A stretch of DNA of 64,000 nt from Undibacterium sp049340185 (GTDB lineage: Bacteria; Pseudomonadota; Gammaproteobacteria; Burkholderiales; Burkholderiaceae_D): contig NZ_JBMPPC010000004.1 in the NCBI RefSeq assembly GCF_049340185.1, positions 479,719-543,718 on the forward strand, written 5' to 3'. A model generated the notes under the pieces. The model worked only from the letters and a program-made list of their open reading frames with translations. It had not been told where the DNA came from and searched no databases. Below are positions 44,223 to 53,881 of the stretch, one piece after another (positions within the stretch are counted from its first letter, which is position 1; each line of letters opens with the position of its first letter). Both the position numbers and the translations under genes were made by a program.

Positions 44223-45323
44223 ATGATGTCAAAAAAATGGATTGTCGCCAGCATCGCGAGTATCGGTCTGGGCTTAGCGGGTTTCAGTATTGCGCAGGTA
44301 CCGGCAGGTTATCCGGCGGATTACAGCAAGATCATTGATGCGGCAAAAAAAGAAGGCAAAATCGTTATCTACAGCGCGACGGATACCAAAGCGGTCGAAC
44401 CTCTGATTAAAGATTTCAAAAGTATGTATCCTGAAGTTCAGGTCGAGTACAACGACATGAATTCGACTGAGGTTTACAACCGCTATATTTCCGAAATGGC
44501 TGCTGGCGGTAATAGCGCTGACGTAATGTGGTCATCCGCCATGGATTTACAAACCAAACTGGTCTCCGACGGCTATGGCTTGCAATACAAATCGCCAGAA
44601 GTCAGCGGTATTCCGCAATGGGCTGTCTGGAACGACTCTGCTTACGGCACCACATTTGAACCAGCCGTCTTTGTGTACAACAAGCGTCTGGTCAGTGCCG
44701 ATGAAGTCCCGAAAACGCATGCCGAATTTGCCAAACTGATCAATTCTAAACTGGACAAATTCAAGAACAAAGTCACCACCTATGACATCGAAAAATCCGG
44801 CGTCGGTTTTATGTTTATTACGCAGGATAGCCGTGAGAACAAAGATTTTTGGGAACTGGCTAAAGCCTTCGGCGCTGCCAGCGTCCGCGTACAGTCATCC
44901 ACAGGCACGATGCTGGAACGTATTTCATCTGGCGAAAACCTGATTGGCTATAACATTCTCGGCTCATACGCGCTGGTCCGTGCGGCGAAAGATCCATCGA
45001 TCGGTGTTCAAATACCAAAAGATTACACCCTGGTATTATCGCGCGTCATGTTCATCAGCAAAGCCTCCAAACATGCTAATGCTGCCAAGCTCTGGCTCGA
45101 TTACACCTTGTCTAAACGCGGTCAGACACTCATCGCCAATGAAGCCAAACTGTATGCGATCCGTGCCGATGTTAAAGGTGAAACGACTTCATCCGATCTA
45201 GCAAAACAAATTGGTATTGGCCTGAAACCTTTGCCGGTCAATCCTATGCTGCTGCAATATCTGGATCAGGCAAAACGTCTGGCTTTCCTGAAACAGTGGA
45301 AAGACACTGCAGGTAAAAAATAA
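44223..45323 (+). CDS. ABC transporter solute-binding protein (ferric/FbpA-like class)
   Basis: 366 aa with signal peptide (WIVASIASIGLGLAGFSIAQ). Motifs GKIVIYSATDTKAVEPLIKDF, STEVYNRYISEMAAGGNSADVMW and LPVNPMLLQYLDQAKRLAFL belong to the extracellular solute-binding group 1/6 used by Fe(III), thiamine or phosphonate-type importers. GGAGA lies 6 nt before the ATG. First gene of the ABC set, followed by a long hairpin and then the permease. Given the tctDE/tctC context the ligand may be a metal-citrate-like or organic anion, but this is inference. Confidence 0.88.
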   Translation: MMSKKWIVASIASIGLGLAGFSIAQVPAGYPADYSKIIDAAKKEGKIVIYSATDTKAVEPLIKDFKSMYPEVQVEYNDMNSTEVYNRYISEMAAGGNSADVMWSSAMDLQTKLVSDGYGLQYKSPEVSGIPQWAVWNDSAYGTTFEPAVFVYNKRLVSADEVPKTHAEFAKLINSKLDKFKNKVTTYDIEKSGVGFMFITQDSRENKDFWELAKAFGAASVRVQSSTGTMLERISSGENLIGYNILGSYALVRAAKDPSIGVQIPKDYTLVLSRVMFISKASKHANAAKLWLDYTLSKRGQTLIANEAKLYAIRADVKGETTSSDLAKQIGIGLKPLPVNPMLLQYLDQAKRLAFLKQWKDTAGKK

Positions 45324-45335
45324 TCCTGTTTCTTT

Positions 45336-45382
45336 TTCGCAGCAGTCTTCCGTAGGGATTCATCCATCAGGACTGCTGCGAA
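45336..45382 (+). promoter_or_regulatory. perfect 12-bp stem-loop between binding-protein and permease genes
   Basis: TTCGCAGCAGTC (45336-45347) and GACTGCTGCGAA (45371-45382), 23-nt loop, 13 nt after the binding-protein stop. Its place fits a stabiliser or partial terminator that keeps binding-protein mRNA in excess over the permease mRNA. Confidence 0.7.
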
Positions 45383-45533
45383 TCGATTTGGCATTGATAC
45401 CTTATACCATTGCGCTAATCTTACTCATCTCAGGTATCCAATCTCAAAACAGGATGCCGACTTTGAGTTGATGATACGGCGCAGGTACCGTCTCTTTGCC
45501 GCTCACAGGACAGCTGATATCCATAAGGTCATT

Positions 45534-47312
45534 ATGCAAACCCTCTCCCTCCCGCGCCATAGTAAGTGGTCGCAATTCAACTGGCCACGCGGCGTGGTCG
45601 TTGTGCTGGCCTTGCTGGCGATTTTTACGCCTCTCTCCTTAATTTTGTTCCAGAGTTTTTTATCAGCGCCCTTCTTTGCGCCGATCAAAACCTTTGGTCT
45701 GGATTCCTACCGTTTTATTTTTGATGATTCTGATTTTCGTGATGCATTCTGGAACGGTCTGATCCTGGCAACCGGTCTGGCAGTAATCGCCGTGCCGCTA
45801 GGCGGCTTGCTGGCTTTTCTGATGATACGTACCGATCTGCCTGGACGTAGCTGGATAGAGCCGGTATTACTGGTACCAATTTTTGTGTCACCGATGGTGA
45901 TGGCGTTTGGCTATGTCGTGTCGATGGGCCCGGTTGGTTTTTATACCTTGTGGATCAAGCAGCTAACTGGTGTGGAGCCCTGGAATATTTACTCATTTAT
46001 CAGCATCGTGATCATTGCCGGTCTGACCCACGTACCCCATGTTTATCTGTACTCGTCTGCCGCGCTGAAAAGCCTAGGTTCCGATGTGGAAGAGGCAGCA
46101 CGTATCGCAGGCGCCTCGCCGTTTCAGGTGGCTCTGCATGTGTCCCTGCCGATGATCATGCCTGCACTGGCGTTTGCCGCCGTGCTGGTATTCTTCCTCG
46201 GTTTTGAAGTGTTCGGTCTGGTGCTGGTCTTGGGCGACCCTGAAGGTCATCTGGTGCTGGCGACATATCTGTATAAACTGACGAACAAGCTCGGTACACC
46301 GTCTTACCACCTGATGGCAGCTGCGGCTGTCTGTCTGGTTGCCGTTACCATGCCGCTGGTAATGGTACAGCGCTGGATGCTGAAATCAGCAAATAAATAT
46401 GTGTCGATTAAAGGCAAGGGCTCACGTCAAAAACCTCTGCCGCTCGGCAAATGGAAATGGCTGGCATTTGCGGTACTGGCAGCCTGGCTGATCTTCACTG
46501 TCGTAATTCCTTTATCAGGTATCGTCTTGCGTGCGTTCGTCTCGTATTGGGGCGAAGGTGTGAAGCTTGCGGATGTGATTACGCTGCAACATTTCCGCGA
46601 TATTCTTGAACAACCGTCCCTGATGCGCGGCATCCTGAATACTGTATTAATCGGCATCATCGGTGGTGGTCTGGCGGTAATTTGTTATGCCGCGATTGCT
46701 CTGGCAATGCATCGCAAACCTGACGGCATTACCCGCGTTCTCGACTACAGCGTGCTGGTTCCGCGAGCGATTCCGGGCTTGCTGGCGGGCCTCTCCTTCC
46801 TCTGGGTATTTTTGTTCGTCCCCTCGTGGCTGGAAGGTGGTTTGCAGCACTTTGATAACGTTGTCGCGACCTGGCTGATCGATAATCTGATTCCGCAATT
46901 ACGTGCCTTACGTTCGACTATTTTCTCGGTCTGGCTTGCTTACTCAGTGGTTTGGATGGCATACGGTCTGCGTCTGATCTCTACCGCCTTGTTGCAAGTT
47001 GGCCCGGAACTGGAAGAAGCCGCTCGCGCCGTCGGTGCGAATCGCGGTCAGGTGACCCGTGATGTGACACTGCCGCTGGTCAAGTTCGGTCTGCTGGGTG
47101 CCTGGCTGATGGTGTTCTTGATTTTTGAACGTGAATATTCAACCGGTGTGTATTTGCTCTCACCAGGTACGGAAGTAATTGGTGCCCTGATCGTATCGCT
47201 TTGGGCGGGCGGTTCGGTTGATCTGGTAGCGGCTTTGTCCTTCATCAATATTGCGCTGGTCGCAATAGGACTGGGGCTGGCACTACGCTTTGGTGTGAAG
47301 TTAAGTCACTGA
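45534..47312 (+). CDS. ABC transporter permease (fused, two membrane domains)
   Basis: 592 aa. Two homologous halves, each with about six helices and an EAA loop: EEAARIAGASPFQVALHVSLP in the first, EEAARAVGANRGQVTRDVTLP in the second. This tandem layout is that of FbpB/AfuB-type ferric importers. The ATG at 45534 has AAGG before it and is preferred over 45468. Works with the binding protein before it and the ATPase after it. Confidence 0.92.
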   Translation: MQTLSLPRHSKWSQFNWPRGVVVVLALLAIFTPLSLILFQSFLSAPFFAPIKTFGLDSYRFIFDDSDFRDAFWNGLILATGLAVIAVPLGGLLAFLMIRTDLPGRSWIEPVLLVPIFVSPMVMAFGYVVSMGPVGFYTLWIKQLTGVEPWNIYSFISIVIIAGLTHVPHVYLYSSAALKSLGSDVEEAARIAGASPFQVALHVSLPMIMPALAFAAVLVFFLGFEVFGLVLVLGDPEGHLVLATYLYKLTNKLGTPSYHLMAAAAVCLVAVTMPLVMVQRWMLKSANKYVSIKGKGSRQKPLPLGKWKWLAFAVLAAWLIFTVVIPLSGIVLRAFVSYWGEGVKLADVITLQHFRDILEQPSLMRGILNTVLIGIIGGGLAVICYAAIALAMHRKPDGITRVLDYSVLVPRAIPGLLAGLSFLWVFLFVPSWLEGGLQHFDNVVATWLIDNLIPQLRALRSTIFSVWLAYSVVWMAYGLRLISTALLQVGPELEEAARAVGANRGQVTRDVTLPLVKFGLLGAWLMVFLIFEREYSTGVYLLSPGTEVIGALIVSLWAGGSVDLVAALSFINIALVAIGLGLALRFGVKLSH

Positions 47313-47390
47313 TGGTGAGCTAATTTTACCGATCATCACAAACCATCAAAAAATTATTTAGAAAAATATTGAGACTACTGAGAGAACACT

Positions 47391-48461
47391 ATGTCCGAAT
47401 TAAGCGTACACGAATTGACCCTGGAATACGGCTCAGGCGCCACTGCAAACCCGATTCTCAAAGGCGTATCGATGGAGTTAAAGCGGGGTGAAGTGGTTGC
47501 CTTGCTTGGTCCGTCCGGCAGCGGAAAAACGACCTTGCTGCGCGCCGTCGCCGGCCTGGAATCACCAAAGACCGGCACCATCCATATCGGTGAGCGCAAT
47601 GTCTTTGACGGTAGTAAAAACTGGGAGATGCCAGCCGAGCAGCGCAATCTGGGGCTGGTGTTTCAATCCTACGCATTGTGGCCGCACAAGACCGTGACCG
47701 ACAACGTCGGTTACGGCCTGAAGCTGCGTAAAATGAATTCCAGCGACATAGCTGCCAAGGTCAAGGATGTGCTGTCACAACTCGGCCTAGGGCATCTGGG
47801 CGAACGTTTCCCGCATCAGTTGTCCGGCGGTCAGCAGCAACGCGTAGCGATTGCACGTGCGCTGGTCTACAACCCGCCAGTGATTTTGCTGGACGAACCG
47901 CTGTCAAATCTGGACGCCAAGCTGCGCGAAGAAGCCCGTGCTTTTTTACGCGAGCTGATCGTCAGGCTGAATCTGTCCGCGCTGATGGTGACGCATGATC
48001 AGGGTGAGGCAATGGCCATCTCTGACCGCATTCTCTTGCTCAACAACGGTGTCATCGAGCAGCAAGGCACGCCGCAAAGCATGTATGAAACGCCGAACAC
48101 CTTGTTCACCGCTGAATTCATGGGTAGTAACAACAAGCTGCGCGGCAAAATCGTCAGCCGCGATGGCGACTTCGTCACGCTCGATGTCAATGGCAGTCAG
48201 CTCAAGGCCAGCCTACGCGGCAAGAACGTGGCCGACGATGCCACAGCAATTATCCGTCTCGAAAAAGTTCGTCTGTCCGATACCCAAACCGATAACGCCA
48301 TCAAGCTGCCGCTGACTACCTGTATGTATCTGGGCGACCGCTGGGAATGTCTGTTCGGACATGCCGGTAGCGAGGGCAGCTTACGCGCTTACTCACCGTA
48401 TAAGCTGGAGCAGGGTGAGTATTGGTTGCAACTGGATGCGGATAAGTTGTGGGTATATTGA
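47391..48461 (+). CDS. ABC transporter ATPase (FbpC/PotA-like)
   Basis: 356 aa. Walker A GPSGSGKTTLL near residue 40, Q-loop VFQSYALWPHKTV, signature LSGGQQQRVAIARAL, Walker B VILLDEPLSNLDA, His switch THDQGEA. A C-terminal TOBE-type domain (about residues 250-356) follows. GAGAGAAC before the start. Energises the fused permease. Confidence 0.95.
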   Translation: MSELSVHELTLEYGSGATANPILKGVSMELKRGEVVALLGPSGSGKTTLLRAVAGLESPKTGTIHIGERNVFDGSKNWEMPAEQRNLGLVFQSYALWPHKTVTDNVGYGLKLRKMNSSDIAAKVKDVLSQLGLGHLGERFPHQLSGGQQQRVAIARALVYNPPVILLDEPLSNLDAKLREEARAFLRELIVRLNLSALMVTHDQGEAMAISDRILLLNNGVIEQQGTPQSMYETPNTLFTAEFMGSNNKLRGKIVSRDGDFVTLDVNGSQLKASLRGKNVADDATAIIRLEKVRLSDTQTDNAIKLPLTTCMYLGDRWECLFGHAGSEGSLRAYSPYKLEQGEYWLQLDADKLWVY

Positions 48462-48581
48462 GTTCTTGCTTCCGCCTCAATATCTGAAATATCAGGCAGA
48501 TCAGAGCGCTGCAAATATGACTGATTTTGAGGCTGCTGCTGACCTTAATCCGCTGCGGTGCTGCCGCTCGTGTCAAATGTG

Positions 48582-48604
48582 TCAGATATATCTGATGTAT
48601 CAGA
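48582..48604. promoter_or_regulatory. palindrome cluster upstream of the AbrB-family gene
   Basis: TCAGATATATCTGA is a perfect 14-bp palindrome (48582-48595), followed by TGTATCAGA. A related group, ATATCTGAAATATCAGG then AGATCAGAG, lies at 48479-48508, just after the ATPase stop. Repeated (A)TATC(T/A)GA half-sites suggest an operator region. Confidence 0.5.
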
Positions 48605-48692
48605 CCAGAGAATAGAAAAAAGTGCGCAGCCGCCGGTTCACTACCGGCTGGTAATCTCCACAACAACGTACTACGTTATTTAAAGATCCGTG

Positions 48693-49733
48693 ATGCTATT
48701 CGCCTTCAGCAAAACACTACTGCTAGGCCTTGTCGCAGCCCTGATCTGCGTCTGGCTCAAGTCTCCTTTACCCTGGATGATCGGCCCGCTGCTGGCAACC
48801 GCACTATGTCGTGTGAGCGGCGCCGATTTGCGCAGCCCGCCAGCGGCACGTGCAGCCGGGCAATGGGTGATCGGTACGGCGCTTGGTCTGTATTTCACAC
48901 CCGAGGTCGTGCACATCGTCAGCTCATTTGCAGCGTACATTTTGCTCGCGGTTCTGGTCGCCATCCTGATTGGCATCGTGTGCGGATGGCTGCTGCACCG
49001 GCTTAGCGGTATCGATACTTGCACCAGTTTTTTTGCGATGGCAATGGGTGGCGCGTCAGAGATGGCGAATCAGGGCGAACGCCACGGCGCTCAAGTAGAC
49101 AAGGTCGCGGCAGCACATAGTTTGCGTATTATGCTCGTGGTTCTGGTGATCCCGTTCGGCTTTCGCTTGTGGGAGGTACATGGTCAGGATCCTTATGTGC
49201 AGGGCGCTAAAACGGTAGTGCTTGGTGGTCTGTTGTTACTGACGGCGGCAACGATATGCGGTGCGGTGCTGATGCGGCAATTCGACTTACCGAATGCCTG
49301 GGTCATCGGACCTTTGCTGGTGGCAACCGGATTAAGCTATGCCGAGATCAATCTGTCGGCGCTGCCACAGGCGGTCATCAATGCCGGGCAACTCCTGATT
49401 GGCATTTCGCTAGGCACCCGCTTCCATCCCAGTTTTTTAACAACCGCACCGCGTTATCTCGCCAGTGTCGCCCTATGCAGTGCGCTGGCTTTATTACTGG
49501 CAGCGCTCAGCGGTATGACGCTTGCTGCCTGGTCTGGAATCCATACCGCCACAGCCCTACTTGCCACCGCACCGGGTGGCATTGCAGAAATGTCACTGAC
49601 GGCAAAAACCCTGCAACTCGGTGTGCCTATCGTAACCGCCTTCCACGTCACGCGGATGGTAGTTCTGGTGCTGAGTATCGGTCCCTTGTTTGTATTCGTA
49701 CAACGCTGGACGAAGCGTAGTGCCGGCAAGTGA
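48693..49733 (+). CDS. AbrB family membrane protein
   Basis: 346 aa, about ten helices in two repeats. Family motifs: LPWMIGPLLATAL with RAAGQWVIGTALGLYF in the first half, LPNAWVIGPLLVATGLSY with NAGQLLIGISLGTRF in the second, and MGGASEMANQGERHG / PGGIAEMSLTAKTLQ pairs. Annotated in databases as AbrB or ammonia-monooxygenase-like; a transporter role is likely but not proven. Last gene of the tct/ABC locus. GTG 48690 is an alternative start. Confidence 0.88.
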   Translation: MLFAFSKTLLLGLVAALICVWLKSPLPWMIGPLLATALCRVSGADLRSPPAARAAGQWVIGTALGLYFTPEVVHIVSSFAAYILLAVLVAILIGIVCGWLLHRLSGIDTCTSFFAMAMGGASEMANQGERHGAQVDKVAAAHSLRIMLVVLVIPFGFRLWEVHGQDPYVQGAKTVVLGGLLLLTAATICGAVLMRQFDLPNAWVIGPLLVATGLSYAEINLSALPQAVINAGQLLIGISLGTRFHPSFLTTAPRYLASVALCSALALLLAALSGMTLAAWSGIHTATALLATAPGGIAEMSLTAKTLQLGVPIVTAFHVTRMVVLVLSIGPLFVFVQRWTKRSAGK

Positions 49734-49817
49734 TGATGAAATTCCGAAATTTGTTGGCTTAGACTAAGTTTGTCGCATAATGGGTGTGCGCCGTCTCACT
49801 TAACGCTTGCTTATTTC

Positions 49818-52787
49818 ATGCTCAAGACTCCAGCATTCCAGCCGACGATTCAAAAAAAGCGTCATGCGTTCATGGGACGCTTTTTGTTATTGATCGCTGC
49901 GTATTTTTTTGCAGGACGACTTGGCTTATTGATCCCCTATGTCAATCCCAATGTCAGCCTGTTGTGGCTACCAGCTGGTATCGCCGTTGCGGGGCTCATG
50001 CGTTATGGCAACCGCATGTTATTTGCGACCTATATTGGCTCCGTCGTGCTAGAGCTCAGCGCCGGTTTCAGCATCCCGATCGCTCTGACCATGTCGCTGG
50101 GAAATACCCTGGGTCCCCTGCTGTGCACGCTGATCCTGCGTCACCTGAAATTCAACCGTCATTTTATCCGTCGTAAAGATGTCGTCTGGTTCACGCTGGC
50201 ATCGATGGCAGGCATGATGGTCTCTGCAACCGGCGGCAGCCTCACGCTCTGGCGATATGGCCTGATTCAGGAAATATCCCCGGTATGGATGACCTGGTGG
50301 GCTGGCGATGTCGTAGGTACGCTGCTGATCGCACCGCTATTGCTTTCGGTATCGCTACAATCACTCGCCCTGTTGCACAACCGTGGAAAAGAGGCACTGG
50401 CTTTCATCGCGATTTTATGCGCGATCAACTGGTCGATTTTTTTAATGCCAGAGTACCAGTTGCAACTGACGTTTGTTGCCGTCGCTGCGATCGTCTGGCC
50501 AGCCTTGCGCTTTGGCGTAACCGGGGCATCGCTGACGGCACTGGCATCTTCCATATTTGCGGCCTGGGCAACCTCGACTGGTCGCGGGCCTTTTACCAGT
50601 CCTGATTTACACGGAAATCTGCTGATACTCTGGGTCTATATGACAACCATGGCAATCCTGGCGCTGCTGATCACAGCGCTGCAGGCAGAAAGTGCCAAGG
50701 CTGCACAAGAGGTAAAAGAAGCGTTTGAACGCATCAATAAAGTGGCGTCCCGCTTACCGGGCCTGGTCATGCAATACCGCATCCGGCCTGACCGCAGCGC
50801 CTGCATTCCCTATGCCAGCGATGCGATACTGAGTATCTTTGAAGTCTCGCAAGAACAGGTCGCACACGATGCATTATTCCTGTTCAAACGGGTTGATCAG
50901 CGCGATATGGAGAACGGTAAAAACGCCATTCGTGAGGCCACCAGAACCCAATCCGCATGGCAGAGTGAATTCCGCTTTCATCGTCTGGATGGCTCAGTGA
51001 GGTGGCTGTATATCGACGGCTTGCCGGAGCCTGAGCCTGACGGCGCCATGTTATGGCATTGCTTTGTGACCGATATTACTGACCGTAAGAATGCCGAAAG
51101 AGACCTCAGGATCGCCGCTTTTACCTTCGAATCACAAGAAGGCATTTTCGTCACCGACGCGCAATGGCATTTGTTGCGCGTAAATCATGCGTTCACCTTG
51201 ATTACAGGATTTGACGGTAAAGAGTTATTACACCAAAAACTTCAGCACTATTACACTCAGCAGCAAAACGATCATTTCTACGACGCTGTGCTCAACTCGC
51301 TAAAACAACATCAATTCTGGCAAGGCGAACTATGGAATAAGCGTAAGAACGGCGAGATATATCCCCAGATGATCACGCTGACAGCGATCTCGGATAGTCA
51401 GGGCGAAGTCACCAACTATATCGGCTCTTTCACAGATATCAGCCGTCACAAAGGTTATGAAGCAGAAATCCGTAATCTGGCTTTCTATGATCCGCTAACG
51501 CAACTACCCAACCGGCGTCTGCTGATGGATAGGCTGCAACACCTGATCTCACGCAGCAGCCGCAGTGATACGCACAGCGCCATTCTGTTCATCGATCTGG
51601 ATAACTTTAAGACCTTGAACGACACACGCGGTCATGACGCCGGCGATATTTTGCTGGTAGAAACCGCCAGCCGCCTGCAAACCTGCATGCGCGAAAGCGA
51701 TACAGTCGCGCGTCTGGGCGGCGACGAATTTGTCGTCGTACTCGAAGAACTCAGTACCAGCCGCGATGAAGCAATTCAGCAAACCGACCGCATCGCTGAA
51801 AAAATCCGTCAGCTATTAAGCCTGCCTTACCAGATCATGGATTTTGAACATCACGGCTCCAGCAGCATCGGCGTCTGTCTGTTCCAAGGCAACGACATCA
51901 CGGTCAAGGATTTGTTCAAGCGCGCCGACACCGCCATGTATGAGGCCAAAACATCAGGGCGAAATGCCGTGCGCTTCTTCGATCCCGCGATGCAAGCCGT
52001 GCTGGTCGTGCGCATGATGCTCGAATCCAATCTGCGTCTGGCGCTGGCAAATAATCAGTTTGAATTGTATTACCAGGTGCAGGTGAATTCTGACGGCAAT
52101 CTGATCGGCGCAGAAGCGCTGCTGCGCTGGATCCATCCTGACCGCGGCTTTATCTCACCAGCAGATTTCATCCCCCTCGCAGAAGAAACCGGCCTGATTA
52201 TCCCAATCGGTTTGTGGGTACTGGAAACTGCCTGCGCCCAGCTCAAACAATGGGAAAACAATGAAGACACCCGCCACCTGAGCCTGGCCGTCAACGTCAG
52301 CGCGAAGCAATTTAAGCAAGCTGATTTTGTCGATACTTTTAGCGAGATCGTATCGCGGCACGATATCGACCCGACTCGCCTGAAAATCGAACTGACCGAA
52401 AGCACCGTGCTCGACAACGTGGATGCCACAACGGAAAAAATGCATGAACTGAAAAAGCTCGGCATCTCATTCTCCATGGATGACTTTGGCACCGGCTATT
52501 CCTCACTCGCCTATCTGCAACGTCTGCCGCTGAACCAGCTCAAGATCGATCAGTCGTTTGTACGCGATTTAAGCGATGACGAAAACGACGCAACGATTGT
52601 CCGCGCCATCATCTCACTCGGAACCAATCTGGGACTGAACGTAATCGCAGAAGGCGTAGAAACCTCAGCCCAACGCAGCTTTTTGATCGAACACAACTGC
52701 TATGCATTTCAAGGCTATCTGTTCTCTAAACCCGTACCGATGGACGGCTTCCTAAAACTGCTGAAACGCCCTGAACTCTTGAAATAA
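49818..52787 (+). CDS. MASE1-PAS-PAS-GGDEF-EAL signalling protein
   Basis: 989 aa. Residues about 15-300 form a MASE1 membrane sensor (ASLLWLPAGIAVAG-like NVSLLWLPAGIAVAG; WWAGDVVGTLLIAPLL). Two PAS/PAC units follow (ending VTDITDRKNAERDL and SFTDISRHKGYEAEI), then GGDEF (LAFYDPLTQLPNRRLL, active site LGGDEFVVV) and EAL (AEALLRWIHPDRG, KIELTESTV, DDFGTGYSSLAYL, IKIDQSFV-like LKIDQSFVRDL). Both catalytic signatures look intact, so it may make or degrade c-di-GMP. Start uncertain (TTG 49770, ATG 49818, ATG 49872). The HDOD gene follows after 11 nt. Confidence 0.93.
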   Translation: MLKTPAFQPTIQKKRHAFMGRFLLLIAAYFFAGRLGLLIPYVNPNVSLLWLPAGIAVAGLMRYGNRMLFATYIGSVVLELSAGFSIPIALTMSLGNTLGPLLCTLILRHLKFNRHFIRRKDVVWFTLASMAGMMVSATGGSLTLWRYGLIQEISPVWMTWWAGDVVGTLLIAPLLLSVSLQSLALLHNRGKEALAFIAILCAINWSIFLMPEYQLQLTFVAVAAIVWPALRFGVTGASLTALASSIFAAWATSTGRGPFTSPDLHGNLLILWVYMTTMAILALLITALQAESAKAAQEVKEAFERINKVASRLPGLVMQYRIRPDRSACIPYASDAILSIFEVSQEQVAHDALFLFKRVDQRDMENGKNAIREATRTQSAWQSEFRFHRLDGSVRWLYIDGLPEPEPDGAMLWHCFVTDITDRKNAERDLRIAAFTFESQEGIFVTDAQWHLLRVNHAFTLITGFDGKELLHQKLQHYYTQQQNDHFYDAVLNSLKQHQFWQGELWNKRKNGEIYPQMITLTAISDSQGEVTNYIGSFTDISRHKGYEAEIRNLAFYDPLTQLPNRRLLMDRLQHLISRSSRSDTHSAILFIDLDNFKTLNDTRGHDAGDILLVETASRLQTCMRESDTVARLGGDEFVVVLEELSTSRDEAIQQTDRIAEKIRQLLSLPYQIMDFEHHGSSSIGVCLFQGNDITVKDLFKRADTAMYEAKTSGRNAVRFFDPAMQAVLVVRMMLESNLRLALANNQFELYYQVQVNSDGNLIGAEALLRWIHPDRGFISPADFIPLAEETGLIIPIGLWVLETACAQLKQWENNEDTRHLSLAVNVSAKQFKQADFVDTFSEIVSRHDIDPTRLKIELTESTVLDNVDATTEKMHELKKLGISFSMDDFGTGYSSLAYLQRLPLNQLKIDQSFVRDLSDDENDATIVRAIISLGTNLGLNVIAEGVETSAQRSFLIEHNCYAFQGYLFSKPVPMDGFLKLLKRPELLK

Positions 52788-52798
52788 AGGATCGTATT

Positions 52799-53881
52799 TT
52801 GGTGAGTCTGGCACATTGGATCAGGCGCTTCTTTGCGAAGGACAACGCTGCCGTCCCGTACAGAACCACCTCGGCAGACAATTCCATTGTCTCTGAACAA
52901 AATCAGGATCGAACGCATGCCCCATCAGACGCAGACTGGCATGCGCGCTACTTGGCATGGCTGTTATCTGAGCTACCCGTTGCATCCGGCATTCCCGCGC
53001 CATCGCCAAATCTCAGCACACTAAAACTCCGTTTCCAGCAGGAAGAATTGCTGGAGCAACTGCAAGAACTGCGACGTAGTAAATTTGCCGGTCAAGGCTT
53101 AATTCCACGCGTGCCCGCCGTATTGCCAGAGCTATTTAAAAGCCTGCGTGACGAAAACACTTCAAGTAAATATCTCGCCGACACCATCGCCAAAGATGTC
53201 GTGCTGGTCGCCGAAGTGCTGCAAGAGGTCAATAGTTCATATTACAACCCAACCAGTAAGATCAACAATCTGGAAAGTGCCGTCATGCTGCTAGGTCAAA
53301 ATGGACTGCGCATGCTATTGGCCAAGGTATCGTTTCGCCCGATTATTCAGGTACAAACCGGAACACTGACCAAACTCCTGGCCCCCGTCATCTGGGAACA
53401 GTCCGAGCTATGCGCCAACGCAGCACGTCTGTTTGCTATCGAACACGGCAAAGATCCTTTTCCGGCTTTTCTGGCGGGCTTGCTACAAAACGTCGGTTTG
53501 ATTGTCGCGCTACGCATAACCGACCGCTCCGGTCGCCAGCAAGCCTTACCAAACGATGCATGGTTTCATGCCAGACTACTCAGCGAGGCACATATTTTGT
53601 CCGGCATGATAGGTCAATATTGGGGGTTTCCAGACCAGGTCATCACCGCAATCACTGACCAGACCGGCGACCAGCACAACACCTCAACTGACCAACAAAC
53701 GAACTCACTGGGAAAACTGTTACGCGACGCAGATGAACTCAGCCAGATTTGTCTCTTACAAAAATCCGGCATCGTAGAAGACGACGATGATCGTATCAGT
53801 GAGAGTTTATCGGTCAGCGCCAAACGGTGTTTACGGGCTTTAAAAAAACGGAGTGCGGCGAATACCCCTGTAGATTTTTAA
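52799..53881 (+). CDS. HDOD domain protein, paralogue of 33590-34786
   Basis: 360 aa. TTG start with AAAGGA upstream; GTG at 52802 is the alternative. HDOD landmarks RVPAVLPELFKSLRDENTSS, DVVLVAEVLQEVNSSYYNPT, NLESAVMLLGQNGLRMLLAK and FLAGLLQNVGLIVALR mirror those of the protein at 33590. 11 nt after the GGDEF-EAL gene, so probably co-transcribed and linked to c-di-GMP signalling. The last 4 nt overlap the convergent DyP gene. Confidence 0.88.
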   Translation: MVSLAHWIRRFFAKDNAAVPYRTTSADNSIVSEQNQDRTHAPSDADWHARYLAWLLSELPVASGIPAPSPNLSTLKLRFQQEELLEQLQELRRSKFAGQGLIPRVPAVLPELFKSLRDENTSSKYLADTIAKDVVLVAEVLQEVNSSYYNPTSKINNLESAVMLLGQNGLRMLLAKVSFRPIIQVQTGTLTKLLAPVIWEQSELCANAARLFAIEHGKDPFPAFLAGLLQNVGLIVALRITDRSGRQQALPNDAWFHARLLSEAHILSGMIGQYWGFPDQVITAITDQTGDQHNTSTDQQTNSLGKLLRDADELSQICLLQKSGIVEDDDDRISESLSVSAKRCLRALKKRSAANTPVDF

